Shown here piece after piece: positions 5,950 through 12,465 of a stretch of 14,267 nucleotides of DNA. Origin of the DNA: an uncultured Kineothrix sp. (GTDB taxonomy: Bacteria; Bacillota; Clostridia; Lachnospirales; Lachnospiraceae); the NCBI GenBank assembly GCA_910587275.1, contig CAJUMD010000088.1, positions 1 through 14,267 on the forward strand, read 5' to 3'. Below the pieces are notes generated by a model. That model was not told where the DNA came from and did no database searches. It saw only the letters and a list, made by a program, of their open reading frames with translations. A program made the position numbers and the translations under genes. Each line of letters begins with the position of its first letter. Position 1 is the stretch's first letter.

Positions 5950-6870
5950 ATGCGACACTTAATGAGTCCTTTAGATTTTACCGTCGAAGAACTGGACAAC
6001 CTCTTTGACCTGGCAAACGACATTGAAAACAACATGTCCAAATATGCCCATGTCTGCGACGGGAAGAAACTTGCCACCTGCTTTTACGAGCCGAGCACAC
6101 GGACAAGGCTGAGTTTTGAATCCGCCATGCTTAGTTTAGGAGGCAGCGTCATCGGCTTTTCCGATGCCGGATCGTCCTCCGCTTCCAAGGGCGAAAGCGT
6201 ATCCGACACCATACGGGTGATTTCCTGCTTTGCCGATATCTGCGCCATGCGCCATCCGAAAGAAGGCGCCCCCATGGTGGCGGCAAGCAAATCCTCCATT
6301 CCCGTCATCAATGCCGGGGACGGCGGGCACCAGCATCCGACGCAGACACTGACCGACCTTCTGACCATCCGTTCCCTGAAGGGGAACCTCCGCGATTTTA
6401 CCATCGGCTTATGCGGCGACTTAAAATTCGGCAGAACCGTCCATTCCCTGATTCATGCGTTGATACGCTACCCCGGCATCCGGTTTATCTTCATTTCACC
6501 GGAAGAACTTAAAGTTCCCGATTACATTACCGACATGTTAAAGGAAAAACACATCCCCTATGAGGAAGTCATCCGTTTGGAAGAAATCATGCCCCGGCTG
6601 GATTTTCTTTACATGACAAGGGTGCAGCGGGAACGGTTCTTCAATGAGGAAGATTACGTCCGCCTGAAAGATTTTTATATCCTGAATAAGGAGAAAATGA
6701 AACTTGCCAAACAGGACATGCTGATTCTTCATCCGCTTCCCCGCGTGAACGAAATCTCCGTGGAAGTGGATGACGATCCCCGCGCCGCCTATTTTAAACA
6801 GGTGCAGTACGGTGTTTACGTCCGGATGGCACTGATCCTGACGTTACTGGGCATCAAGACCAAAATATAG
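5950..6870 (+). CDS. pyrB: Aspartate carbamoyltransferase catalytic subunit
   Basis: PyrB catalyses carbamoyl phosphate plus L-aspartate to carbamoyl-aspartate, the committed step of pyrimidine synthesis, in the cytoplasm as trimers. The 306-residue product is close to the 311 of E. coli. It has the carbamoyl-phosphate loop FYEPSTRTRLSFE (STRTR at 49-53), the mobile-loop sequence SSSASKGES near 75-83, GHQHPTQTLTDL near 128-139, the aspartate-site YMTRVQRERF, and HPLPR near 264. ATG 5950 follows AAAGGAAGG (5932-5940). The adjacent pyrI shows this is the regulated dodecameric type. No PyrR-binding leader or other pyrimidine genes are visible; the upstream hairpin could provide attenuation. Confidence 0.97.
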   Translation: MRHLMSPLDFTVEELDNLFDLANDIENNMSKYAHVCDGKKLATCFYEPSTRTRLSFESAMLSLGGSVIGFSDAGSSSASKGESVSDTIRVISCFADICAMRHPKEGAPMVAASKSSIPVINAGDGGHQHPTQTLTDLLTIRSLKGNLRDFTIGLCGDLKFGRTVHSLIHALIRYPGIRFIFISPEELKVPDYITDMLKEKHIPYEEVIRLEEIMPRLDFLYMTRVQRERFFNEEDYVRLKDFYILNKEKMKLAKQDMLILHPLPRVNEISVEVDDDPRAAYFKQVQYGVYVRMALILTLLGIKTKI

Positions 6871-6899
6871 CACGGCAGAAGAAAGGAGAATAAGTCATC

Positions 6900-7349
6900 A
6901 TGCTGAATGTAGGAAAAATCGAAGAAGGCTTCGTCCTCGACCATATTGCCGCAGGCAAAAGCCTTTCCATCTACCACCATTTGCAGTTGGACAAACTGGA
7001 CTGCACCGTGGCAATCATCAAAAATGCCCGCAGCAACAAAATGGGAAAGAAAGACATCCTGAAAGTGGAATGCGACATCAACACCCTGGATTTGGACGTC
7101 CTTGCGTTTATTGACCACAACATCACCGTCAATGTCATTAAGGACGGGGAAATCGTGGATAAAAAAGACTTGGTGCTTCCCAAAGAAATACGGAATATCA
7201 TCCGGTGCAAAAATCCCCGGTGCATTACCTCCATCGAACAGGAACTACCCCATGTATTTGTCCTTTCGGACGAAAAGAAGGAAATCTACCGCTGCAAATA
7301 CTGTGAGGAAAAGTATAACGAACGGCTCCAGCGTTATCCCTGGAAATAA
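6900..7349 (+). CDS. pyrI: Aspartate carbamoyltransferase regulatory subunit
   Basis: PyrI dimers bridge PyrB trimers and bind CTP, UTP or ATP to set activity. The 149-residue protein has the nucleotide-binding half (NVGKIEEGFVLDHIAAGKS, with Asp14-His15, plus Lys55) and a zinc half with Cys103, Cys108, Cys132 and Cys135 (CKNPRC and CKYC), all four intact. This argues for a functional allosteric holoenzyme. The start at ATG 6900 lies 29 nt after the pyrB stop with AAAGGAG at 6882-6888, so the two genes form one operon. The length is close to that of the E. coli protein. Confidence 0.96.
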   Translation: MLNVGKIEEGFVLDHIAAGKSLSIYHHLQLDKLDCTVAIIKNARSNKMGKKDILKVECDINTLDLDVLAFIDHNITVNVIKDGEIVDKKDLVLPKEIRNIIRCKNPRCITSIEQELPHVFVLSDEKKEIYRCKYCEEKYNERLQRYPWK

Positions 7350-7377
7350 ATGTAACCGTTTTTTTGCGGAAAAGCTA

Positions 7378-7405
7378 TTTACATTTTTCCGAAATAGGGT
7401 AAAAT
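7378..7405 (+). promoter_or_regulatory. Promoter for the PHP-domain gene
   Basis: TTTACA (7378-7383) and TAAAAT (7400-7405) are 16 nt apart, each one mismatch from consensus. The -35 lies in the loop of a short hairpin (CGGAAAA 7367-7373 with TTTTCCG 7385-7391) that may serve as the pyrI 3' end. Transcription from near 7412 supports the TTG start at 7496 rather than an upstream codon. Confidence 0.6.
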
Positions 7406-7410
7406 AATAT

Positions 7411-7444
7411 TTGGTTGGTTCTGCTGTCTTTCGGAACCAGCCAA
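7411..7444 (+). other. Hairpin at the 5' end of the PHP gene leader
   Basis: TTGG (7411-7414) and GGTTC (7417-7421) pair with GAACC (7434-7438) and CCAA (7441-7444), giving a 9-bp stem with a 2x2 internal loop and a 12-nt apical loop. It lies at the very start of the predicted transcript, where it could protect the mRNA. No known riboswitch is recognised. Confidence 0.35.
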
Positions 7445-7495
7445 AACCAGGCAAAGAAGAAACCGGTCAACCGGCGGAAAAGAGGTATAAATAGA

Positions 7496-8317
7496 TTGAA
7501 ATTAGATATGCACTGCCATACAAAAGAAGGGTCTTTGGACGGGAAAATCTCGCTTGCGGATACCATCCGCACGCTGCGGGACAAAGGATATCAGGGAATG
7601 CTCATTACGGACCATAACTCTTATAAGGCATACCGGTATTATGAGAAAAACATAAGAGGCAGAGAATTTGAGGATTTTGTGGTCCTGAAAGGAATCGAAT
7701 ACGATACCATTGATGCGGGACACATCATCGTTGTCATGCCCACGGGGGTAAAACTTCCCCTTTTGGAGCTGCGCGGACTGCCTGTCAGCCTGTTAATCGA
7801 TATTGTACATCATTTTGGCGGGATATTGGGGCCTGCCCACCCCTGCGGGGAAAAATACTTAAGCCTGATGAATACCAAACAGGGAAAAAAATCAAGGACG
7901 CTGGTATCCCGTTTTGATTTTATCGAAACTTACAATGCCTGCGAATCACCGGAATCCAACCGGGCAGCTTTGGAACTTGCCAAACGTTTTGATAAGCCCG
8001 GTACCGGCGGAAGCGATTCCCACAGGGAAAACTGTGCGGGCTTCGGATATACGCTGATTGATGCCGACATCAAAAACGAAACGGATTTGATTCATGCCAT
8101 CCGCTCCGATGTTTCCATTACCGCGGACGGCAGACAATACCTGCACACCACGAAGCAGAAAATCGGAAAAGCCAATGACCTTCTCATTTACTCCTTTTGG
8201 TTCTATAACAAATTTTCGGCGCTGTTCCGCCGCCATAAACGGAAACTGGAACTTGTGGAAAATAATCTTTACGTATACATGCCAAAGCACAGGCAAAGGG
8301 AACGTAGGGTAGGATAA
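7496..8317 (+). CDS. PHP-domain metal-dependent phosphoesterase
   Basis: This 273-residue protein of the PHP family (PF02811, with a PHP_C-like tail) hydrolyses phosphoesters with a cluster of bound metals. Metal-ligand motifs appear in order: His6 and His8 in DMHCHTKEG, Asp39-His40 in ITDHNSY, Glu68 in GIEYDT, His115 in GPAHPCGEK, and Asp174 and His176 in GGSDSHREN. TTG 7496 is chosen as start because AAAGAGGT precedes it at proper distance and it supplies the first strand KLDMHCH. The open frame back to 7415 would start on top of the predicted transcription start. The substrate is unknown; relatives include 3',5'-nucleotide phosphatases and histidinol-phosphatase-like enzymes. The last codons lie inside the terminator hairpin at 8301-8330. 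Confidence 0.85.
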   Translation: MKLDMHCHTKEGSLDGKISLADTIRTLRDKGYQGMLITDHNSYKAYRYYEKNIRGREFEDFVVLKGIEYDTIDAGHIIVVMPTGVKLPLLELRGLPVSLLIDIVHHFGGILGPAHPCGEKYLSLMNTKQGKKSRTLVSRFDFIETYNACESPESNRAALELAKRFDKPGTGGSDSHRENCAGFGYTLIDADIKNETDLIHAIRSDVSITADGRQYLHTTKQKIGKANDLLIYSFWFYNKFSALFRRHKRKLELVENNLYVYMPKHRQRERRVG

Positions 8318-8335
8318 CCTACCCTGCGTTTTCGT
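8301..8335 (+). terminator. Terminator overlapping both stop codons of convergent genes
   Basis: The 13 bases at 8301-8313 pair with 8318-8330 (one G-T pair) around an ATAA tetraloop, followed on the + strand by TTCGTTTTC. The PHP stop (8315-8317) lies in the loop and the stop of the opposite gene (8319-8321) lies in the right arm. The arrangement is very compact. On the minus strand the flank is not T-rich, so it may terminate mainly the + transcript. Confidence 0.7.
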
Positions 8336-9272
8336 TTTCATCTTTCCCGTCCTTTTTATACGGTTCTTTTCTCCCATCCAGATTTTCCTGCAGCTCCCGC
8401 AGCATGTCGCCAAACCTTTTGGATACCATCATCGGGTTTCCTTTCAGCATCTGGCGTTTGTAGAAATCCTTAAAATGGGTTAGCTGCTTCCTGTTTTCCG
8501 CACTCAACCGGTATTTTATGCGCAATTCCGCAATTTCTTCCTTTATGCCCTCCGGGTATGCGGATACGCTGTTTGCAATTTTCTCCTTCATATGCAGCAG
8601 CCGTTCCTCAATGTCCGCCGCAAGCTCGTCCATTCTCCCGCTGCGCTCACGCTTACGTACTTCGCGTTCTTCATTTGACAGCGCAATGATAACATCCAAA
8701 CGCTTCTGCATCCGTTCCAGTTCTTCCCGTGCCGCTTCCATTTTTATAAGGATATCGCGCAAATCGATGGCTGCCTGGAACGATAACGTGAAGTCCGCCA
8801 CAAGGCAGACCGTAAACAGGGACACCGCCGCCGTCAGGATTCCCGTGGGAATCCCCAAAACAAGCTGCTCCACGGGCTTATGTACCACCCGCGTCATCAG
8901 TATGGTCAGCCCTCCCCATGCAAGTGTGGAAGACAGACAAATCTGTCCCTGGAAGTTAAACTTTTGGTTGGAATAATCCCAATACCTAACCTTAAACAAT
9001 GCCTCCATCGTCACCCCGGTCACATACTCCAGTGCCGTCGCCCCGATGCATCCGGCGATATAGGTCAATACCAAATTGGACTGGAAAGGCATGGATACCA
9101 CCAGCATCATGACTGCACCGCTCCCATACAGCGGCAGGAAAGGACCGCGCATGAAGCCCCTGTTTACCGGATGCCTGTTCTTTAAAGACACGTATGCGGA
9201 TTCAAAACACCAACCGAAAAAACAATAAAAATAAAAGAAAAAAAGCCATTGTGCTATCGTATACGGATACAT
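8319..9272 (-). CDS. PF06541-family membrane protein with C-terminal coiled coil
   Basis: This 317-residue protein starts at ATG 9272, with AGGAGG (complement of 9279-9284) 6 nt upstream; the longer frame to 9353 only overlaps ylmH. The membrane half (residues about 6-165) has the PF06541 hallmarks TIAQWLFFFYFYCFFGWCFE, NRGFMRGPFLPLYG, ALEYVTG and WDYS, with about five to six helices. Residues about 170-235 are a long charged helix (MEAAREELERMQKRL... EERLLHMKEK) likely to form a coiled coil, ending in a Lys/Glu/Asn-rich tail. The 'putative ABC transporter permease' label is traditional; no ATPase partner is adjacent. It is the last gene of the minus-strand operon, 10 nt after the ylmH stop. 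The tail is absent from the paralogue at 4226. Confidence 0.8.
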   Translation of the reverse strand: MYPYTIAQWLFFFYFYCFFGWCFESAYVSLKNRHPVNRGFMRGPFLPLYGSGAVMMLVVSMPFQSNLVLTYIAGCIGATALEYVTGVTMEALFKVRYWDYSNQKFNFQGQICLSSTLAWGGLTILMTRVVHKPVEQLVLGIPTGILTAAVSLFTVCLVADFTLSFQAAIDLRDILIKMEAAREELERMQKRLDVIIALSNEEREVRKRERSGRMDELAADIEERLLHMKEKIANSVSAYPEGIKEEIAELRIKYRLSAENRKQLTHFKDFYKRQMLKGNPMMVSKRFGDMLRELQENLDGRKEPYKKDGKDENENAG

Positions 9273-9282
9273 CGCCTTCCTC

Positions 9283-10053
9283 CTACCGGTACACTCCCGC
9301 CGACACGCTCCATTTTCCCTTTTTTGTCTCATGGTCCGGTCCATGGTAGACAAACCTGCCGTACCCGCGCACGGAAACCATGTCCCCGTCTTTCATGGAA
9401 TAACTGTTGTTCTCGTTCAGTCTGCCGTTCACGTAAATCTTCCGTTCCCTGAAAAGTGCCAAACTTTGGTTCCTGGACAGGCGGTACACTTTCGCGATAA
9501 TCCCGTCCGCCCGTTCCGATGCCACCGTAAACCGCATTTCCTCCGGCTCCTTCACCGGAATCTCCTCCACGGCATCCGCCTCTTTGCAGATTACTTTGGT
9601 ATGCTTCACCCGCTCCAAATGCTCCGTCAGATACGGGGCAATCTTATCCGTGCAGAAAAGATAGGCGGATTTTCCTTCCAACAGGATATCCCCCACGGTA
9701 CTCCGGTCGATGCCAAGGTTCATCACTGCCCCCAGGAAATCCCGGTGGGTCACGTCATCCGCAAATTTTTCCACCAAAGGCCGGACCGACAGGCAGACGA
9801 TGGGGAAATCCTCCCCATAACCCAAAACATCTTCACTGCCAAACCGCAGCATCTGCCGTTCACAGTCCTGCCTGCCGCCGTACAGCCCATAAGCCGCTCC
9901 CCCAAGCTCCGGCAGCATAGCGTAAAAAACATCCTGCTCCGCCATGCCAAGGAAACCGGTATACGTATAAATGTTGTGTTCATAGGATTTGCGCGCCAGC
10001 TCCAAAATCCTATTTTTTAACTGTTGTAATTCCTTTCCGTTCTCTGCCGCCAT
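9283..10053 (-). CDS. ylmH: YlmH-type S4-domain RNA-binding protein
   Basis: The product is about 256 residues, matching B. subtilis YlmH (about 257). The N-terminal two thirds carry the family core, including AAYGLYGGRQDCERQMLRFG and THRDFLGAVMNLGIDRSTVG (102-121). Residues about 182-238 are an S4 RNA-binding domain (SRNQSLALFRERKIYVNGRL and KDGDMVSVRGYGRF). YlmH binds ribosomal 50S particles and acts in ribosome-associated quality control in B. subtilis. It is often found in the division-linked ylm cluster, but here it sits in a metal-GTPase operon. The start is uncertain: ATG 10053 fits homologue length, but the AGGAGG (complement of 10075-10080) is 21 nt away. The frame is open upstream to 10182, overlapping the preceding gene. 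Confidence 0.88.
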   Translation of the reverse strand: MAAENGKELQQLKNRILELARKSYEHNIYTYTGFLGMAEQDVFYAMLPELGGAAYGLYGGRQDCERQMLRFGSEDVLGYGEDFPIVCLSVRPLVEKFADDVTHRDFLGAVMNLGIDRSTVGDILLEGKSAYLFCTDKIAPYLTEHLERVKHTKVICKEADAVEEIPVKEPEEMRFTVASERADGIIAKVYRLSRNQSLALFRERKIYVNGRLNENNSYSMKDGDMVSVRGYGRFVYHGPDHETKKGKWSVSAGVYR

Positions 10054-10090
10054 ATTCCGATTCCATTCCCACAGCCTCCTTAAGGCATGT

Positions 10091-11020
10091 TTATACAAAA
10101 CTAATGATTTCTTCTTTGGGTGCCTTCGTCTTCTCCACGCTGACCGCTTCCAGCACGGGCCCTTCCGCCTGGTAGTCCGCAAAATACTCCTTCCGCACGA
10201 TTGCCGTCACTTTCACCCACTGTTTATTCCTAAGCTGCCCCGTCTCCCCGTACCGGCAGGCAAACCCCAAAAATGCCATATCCTCGGCGCAGCAGGTCAT
10301 CGCCATCCTTCCCGGCACGAAATAGCCTTCCGGGAATTGCTCCGGTTTCAACACCATTGCCGTAAACTGCACGTTCTTCCCCTCGTAGCGCTCCAAATGG
10401 TCCAGCGAATCCAAATACCATATCCCATAGCCGTTATCGTCCAGCACAATCGGGTCATCCGAGAGCGAATACGGAAGGTCTTCTTCAAAGATTTCATCGA
10501 TTTCCCCGTTGGAATCCTCAAACACGATTTCCGCCTTTTGGTTAATTGCCTTAATGTTGCGCCGGTAAACGCTCAAATCCTCCACACCGTCACAGCGGTT
10601 GAAAATAATCAGTTCCGAACCACGCACCATTTCCGCCAGCAGGGATTTCATATTATTAAAGTACATCGGAAATGTGGACGCATCAATGGTAGTAATCTGC
10701 TGCTCGATAGACCAGTGCCATGGCAGCTTCATATTCTTGAAATTCCACATTCCGTTATATTCAATGATAATCCGCTCCGGCTTGTACTTTTTTTCCAGCG
10801 CAATGAGATGGTCGGGGGTAAAATCTTCTTCCTCCTCCACATACTCCACCACCGTTTTACTTTTTTTCAGTAAAAAATCCTCATATTCCGTTTCCCCTTC
10901 TTCGCAGAGGATAAGCAGTGTCTTCCCCTTTACCTGAAAATAAGACTGCCCAAGCGTATAGGTAATGAACTCTGTCTTACCGCTTTCCAAAAATCCGTTA
11001 ATGACATATACCGGTTTCAT
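10091..11020 (-). CDS. CobW-like GTPase fused to a YcgQ/DUF1980-like domain
   Basis: This 309-residue protein has an N-terminal P-loop GTPase with GFLESGKT at 9-16, a Walker B-like RIIIEYNG at 83-90 (the position of IEPSG in COG0523), and NRCD at 141-144 as the G4 motif. The CxCC metal site of COG0523 is missing; TEYEDFLLKKS occupies that region. From about 196 a second domain follows with GKNVQFTAMV, GYFVPGRMAMTCCAEDMAFLGFAC and WVKVTAIV. This resembles the C-terminal part of YcgQ/DUF1980 (TIGR03943), whose CC-AD motif belongs to a system linked to zinc in B. subtilis. The usual DUF318 permease partner is not visible in this window. It lies 46 nt after the first COG0523 gene, with GGGAGAG before ATG 11020. 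A metal-handling or permease-accessory role is inferred. Confidence 0.8.
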   Translation of the reverse strand: MKPVYVINGFLESGKTEFITYTLGQSYFQVKGKTLLILCEEGETEYEDFLLKKSKTVVEYVEEEEDFTPDHLIALEKKYKPERIIIEYNGMWNFKNMKLPWHWSIEQQITTIDASTFPMYFNNMKSLLAEMVRGSELIIFNRCDGVEDLSVYRRNIKAINQKAEIVFEDSNGEIDEIFEEDLPYSLSDDPIVLDDNGYGIWYLDSLDHLERYEGKNVQFTAMVLKPEQFPEGYFVPGRMAMTCCAEDMAFLGFACRYGETGQLRNKQWVKVTAIVRKEYFADYQAEGPVLEAVSVEKTKAPKEEIISFV

Positions 11021-11066
11021 GACTTCTCTCCCATTTTCTGTTTCTTAAAACCCGTCTTTTGAAAAA

Positions 11067-12164
11067 CTATTTCCGTAAAAACAGTTTCTCCAGATTTTCC
11101 CCGTTCAATTTGGAGCCGATGACGCAGAATTTCCCGGTATATTCCGGCCTGCCTTCCCGCACATCGCTTTCCCCAGGAACATAGTCAAAGTATATCCAGG
11201 AACCGTCCCCTGCCGGAACCATTCCCTTTGCCCGCAGCACAAGACCGTACCGGCTTTCGTCTTCCAATGCGCTTAATATGGCTTCCACATCCTCCCGCGC
11301 ATAAACCGCCGGAGTCTCCATCCCCCAACTGGTGAATACCTCGTCCGCATGATGGTGATGGTCATGACAACCACAGGTACATTCCGGTCCATGGTCATGA
11401 TGGTGTTCATGATGGCATTCCTCCACGTCATGGTGGTGCTCATGATGACATTCCTCTCCGTCATGGTGGTGCTCATGATGACATTCCTCTCCGTCATGGT
11501 GGTGCTCATGGACATGTGCCATAACTTCCGCCATCAGCTCCGCCTCCAAATCCTTCGCGCCTTCGATGGTTTCCAATATATCCCTGCCCTCCAACTGCTC
11601 CCAGGGCGTGGTGATGATTTTCGCCTTCGCATTATGCCCACGGAGCATCTCCACACAGACCGCCAGTTTTTCTTCGCTGATTTTACCGGTACGGCTTAAA
11701 ATAATCGTCCCGGCATGTTCTATCTGGTTAATGAAAAACTCGCCGAAATTCTTCAGATACATCTTGCATTTCAACGCATCCACCACCACCACGGCGCTGT
11801 TCAGCCCAACTTCCGCTTCCGTCACCACATCCTGCACTGCCTTCATGACATCGGAAAGTTTCCCGACACCGGAAGGTTCAATTAAAATCCGTTCCGGTTC
11901 ATACGTATCCAGCACTTCTTTTAAAGATGCCCCAAAGTCCCCCACTAAGGAACAGCAGATACAGCCGGAGTTCATTTCCTTCACTTCAATTCCTGATTCA
12001 CCGATTCCTGCCTCTTTCAGAAACCCACCGTCTATGCCGATTTCCCCAAATTCGTTTTCTATTAATACTACTTTTGTACCTGCCAGCGCCTCTTTTAACA
12101 GCTTTTTGATCAGCGTCGTCTTGCCGGCCCCAAGAAACCCGGATACAATATCAATTTTTGTCAT
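11067..12164 (-). CDS. COG0523 (CobW-family) metallochaperone GTPase with His/Cys-rich insert
   Basis: This 365-residue G3E GTPase couples GTP hydrolysis to metal delivery. It has the P-loop GFLGAGKTT (9-17), the metal-binding GCICCS (Cys68, Cys70, Cys71), IEPSG (95-99), and SRTGK in place of NKxD at the G4 position. Residues about 218-272 hold a tract with 26 His and 6 Cys built from an 11-residue repeat (HEHHHDGEECH), ending in CTCGCHDHHHH, a likely Zn or Ni store. A CobW_C domain follows (VFTSWGMETPAVY ... SRYGLVLRAKG ... FDYVPGE). ATG 12164 is preferred over TTG 12170 because AAAGGAG (complement of 12174-12180) lies 9 nt from the ATG. It is first in the four-gene operon. Zinc is the likeliest metal, but no Zur box is identified, so nickel or cobalt remain possible. 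Confidence 0.92.
   Translation of the reverse strand: MTKIDIVSGFLGAGKTTLIKKLLKEALAGTKVVLIENEFGEIGIDGGFLKEAGIGESGIEVKEMNSGCICCSLVGDFGASLKEVLDTYEPERILIEPSGVGKLSDVMKAVQDVVTEAEVGLNSAVVVVDALKCKMYLKNFGEFFINQIEHAGTIILSRTGKISEEKLAVCVEMLRGHNAKAKIITTPWEQLEGRDILETIEGAKDLEAELMAEVMAHVHEHHHDGEECHHEHHHDGEECHHEHHHDVEECHHEHHHDHGPECTCGCHDHHHHADEVFTSWGMETPAVYAREDVEAILSALEDESRYGLVLRAKGMVPAGDGSWIYFDYVPGESDVREGRPEYTGKFCVIGSKLNGENLEKLFLRK
11395..11510. repeat. 33-bp tandem repeat inside the COG0523 gene
   Basis: Units at 11428-11460 and 11461-11493 are identical over 33 bases. The unit at 11395-11427 is a diverged copy, and 11494-11510 is a partial fourth unit of 17 bases. Each unit encodes one 11-residue His/Cys/Glu repeat, so unit gain or loss keeps the frame. 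Identity of the central units at DNA level points to recent slippage or recombination. Confidence 0.9.
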
Positions 12165-12206
12165 TGCCAACTACTCCTTTCCACAATACTACTCCGCTCT
12201 TAATGT

Positions 12207-12235
12207 ATTTTGCTCTTGTTTTCGGTTTATGTCAA
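12207..12235 (-). promoter_or_regulatory. Promoter of the COG0523-ylmH operon
   Basis: On the minus strand, a consensus TTGACA (complement of 12230-12235) and CAAAAT (complement of 12207-12212) are separated by 17 nt. Transcription would start near 12200, giving a leader of about 36 nt before ATG 12164. No further promoter was obvious between the four genes, which are 46, 37 and 10 nt apart. Confidence 0.55.
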
Positions 12236-12240
12236 GGTGA

Positions 12241-12310
12241 AACTTGCACGGACCACTTTTTCAGTAACAGTTCAGGCTGAACTGTTACCTTTTTCAGGCT
12301 AGTGGAAGTT
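12241..12310. repeat. Nested palindromic element upstream of the metal-GTPase operon
   Basis: The core is two perfect 12-base arms at 12264-12275 and 12277-12288 around a single G. Outside it, CCACT (12253-12257) pairs with AGTGG (12301-12305), and AACTT (12241-12245) pairs with AAGTT (12306-12310). The core is flanked on both sides by TTTTTCAG (12257-12264 and 12290-12297). Read on the + strand, the hairpin is followed by CTTTTTC, like a terminator, but no + strand gene precedes it. It lies just upstream of the operon -35, so it could be an operator, or it could be the scar or end of a mobile element. Confidence 0.55.
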
Positions 12311-12465
12311 ACTTATTTTTCGTATCGTGTACTTGCTACCTCTCATAAAATGTATGGAGACCGTCAAAAGTGAAAGTTAATGGCACCCCCCTCTAAGACA
12401 TGGTTCAATCATTGCATCCGCCAATTCGTCCTCCGTACCAGACAACGAAAGCCGGCTGGCAGAAT
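12311..12465. other. Spacer without a supported gene, downstream of the ABC transporter
   Basis: Together with the promoter and palindrome above, this makes about 300 nt without a gene. On the minus strand, one frame from 12457 to the stop at 12377-12379 reads as protein-like (LSGTEDELADAMIEPCLRG) but has no start and overlaps nothing upstream in phase. It could be the decayed end of an inserted element or chance. I see no clear terminator for the ABC transporter transcript here. Confidence 0.3.

Noticed and set aside
9331..10873. Long plus-strand open frames (229 and 294 residues)
   Set aside because: They are antisense to ylmH and the second CobW-like gene, which have clear domain motifs. 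The plus frames show only low-complexity His/Phe/Arg-rich text.
11395..11510. CRISPR-like array
   Set aside because: The 33-bp units are directly adjacent with no spacers and encode an in-frame His/Cys repeat, so this is a coding tandem repeat.
11566..12240. 224-residue plus-strand open frame
   Set aside because: It is antisense to the COG0523 gene and rich in Ser/Pro/Phe runs without a domain signature.
12264..12300. Terminator on the plus strand
   Set aside because: The hairpin plus T-run fits, but no plus-strand gene lies upstream to end there, so I list it as a repeat of unknown role.
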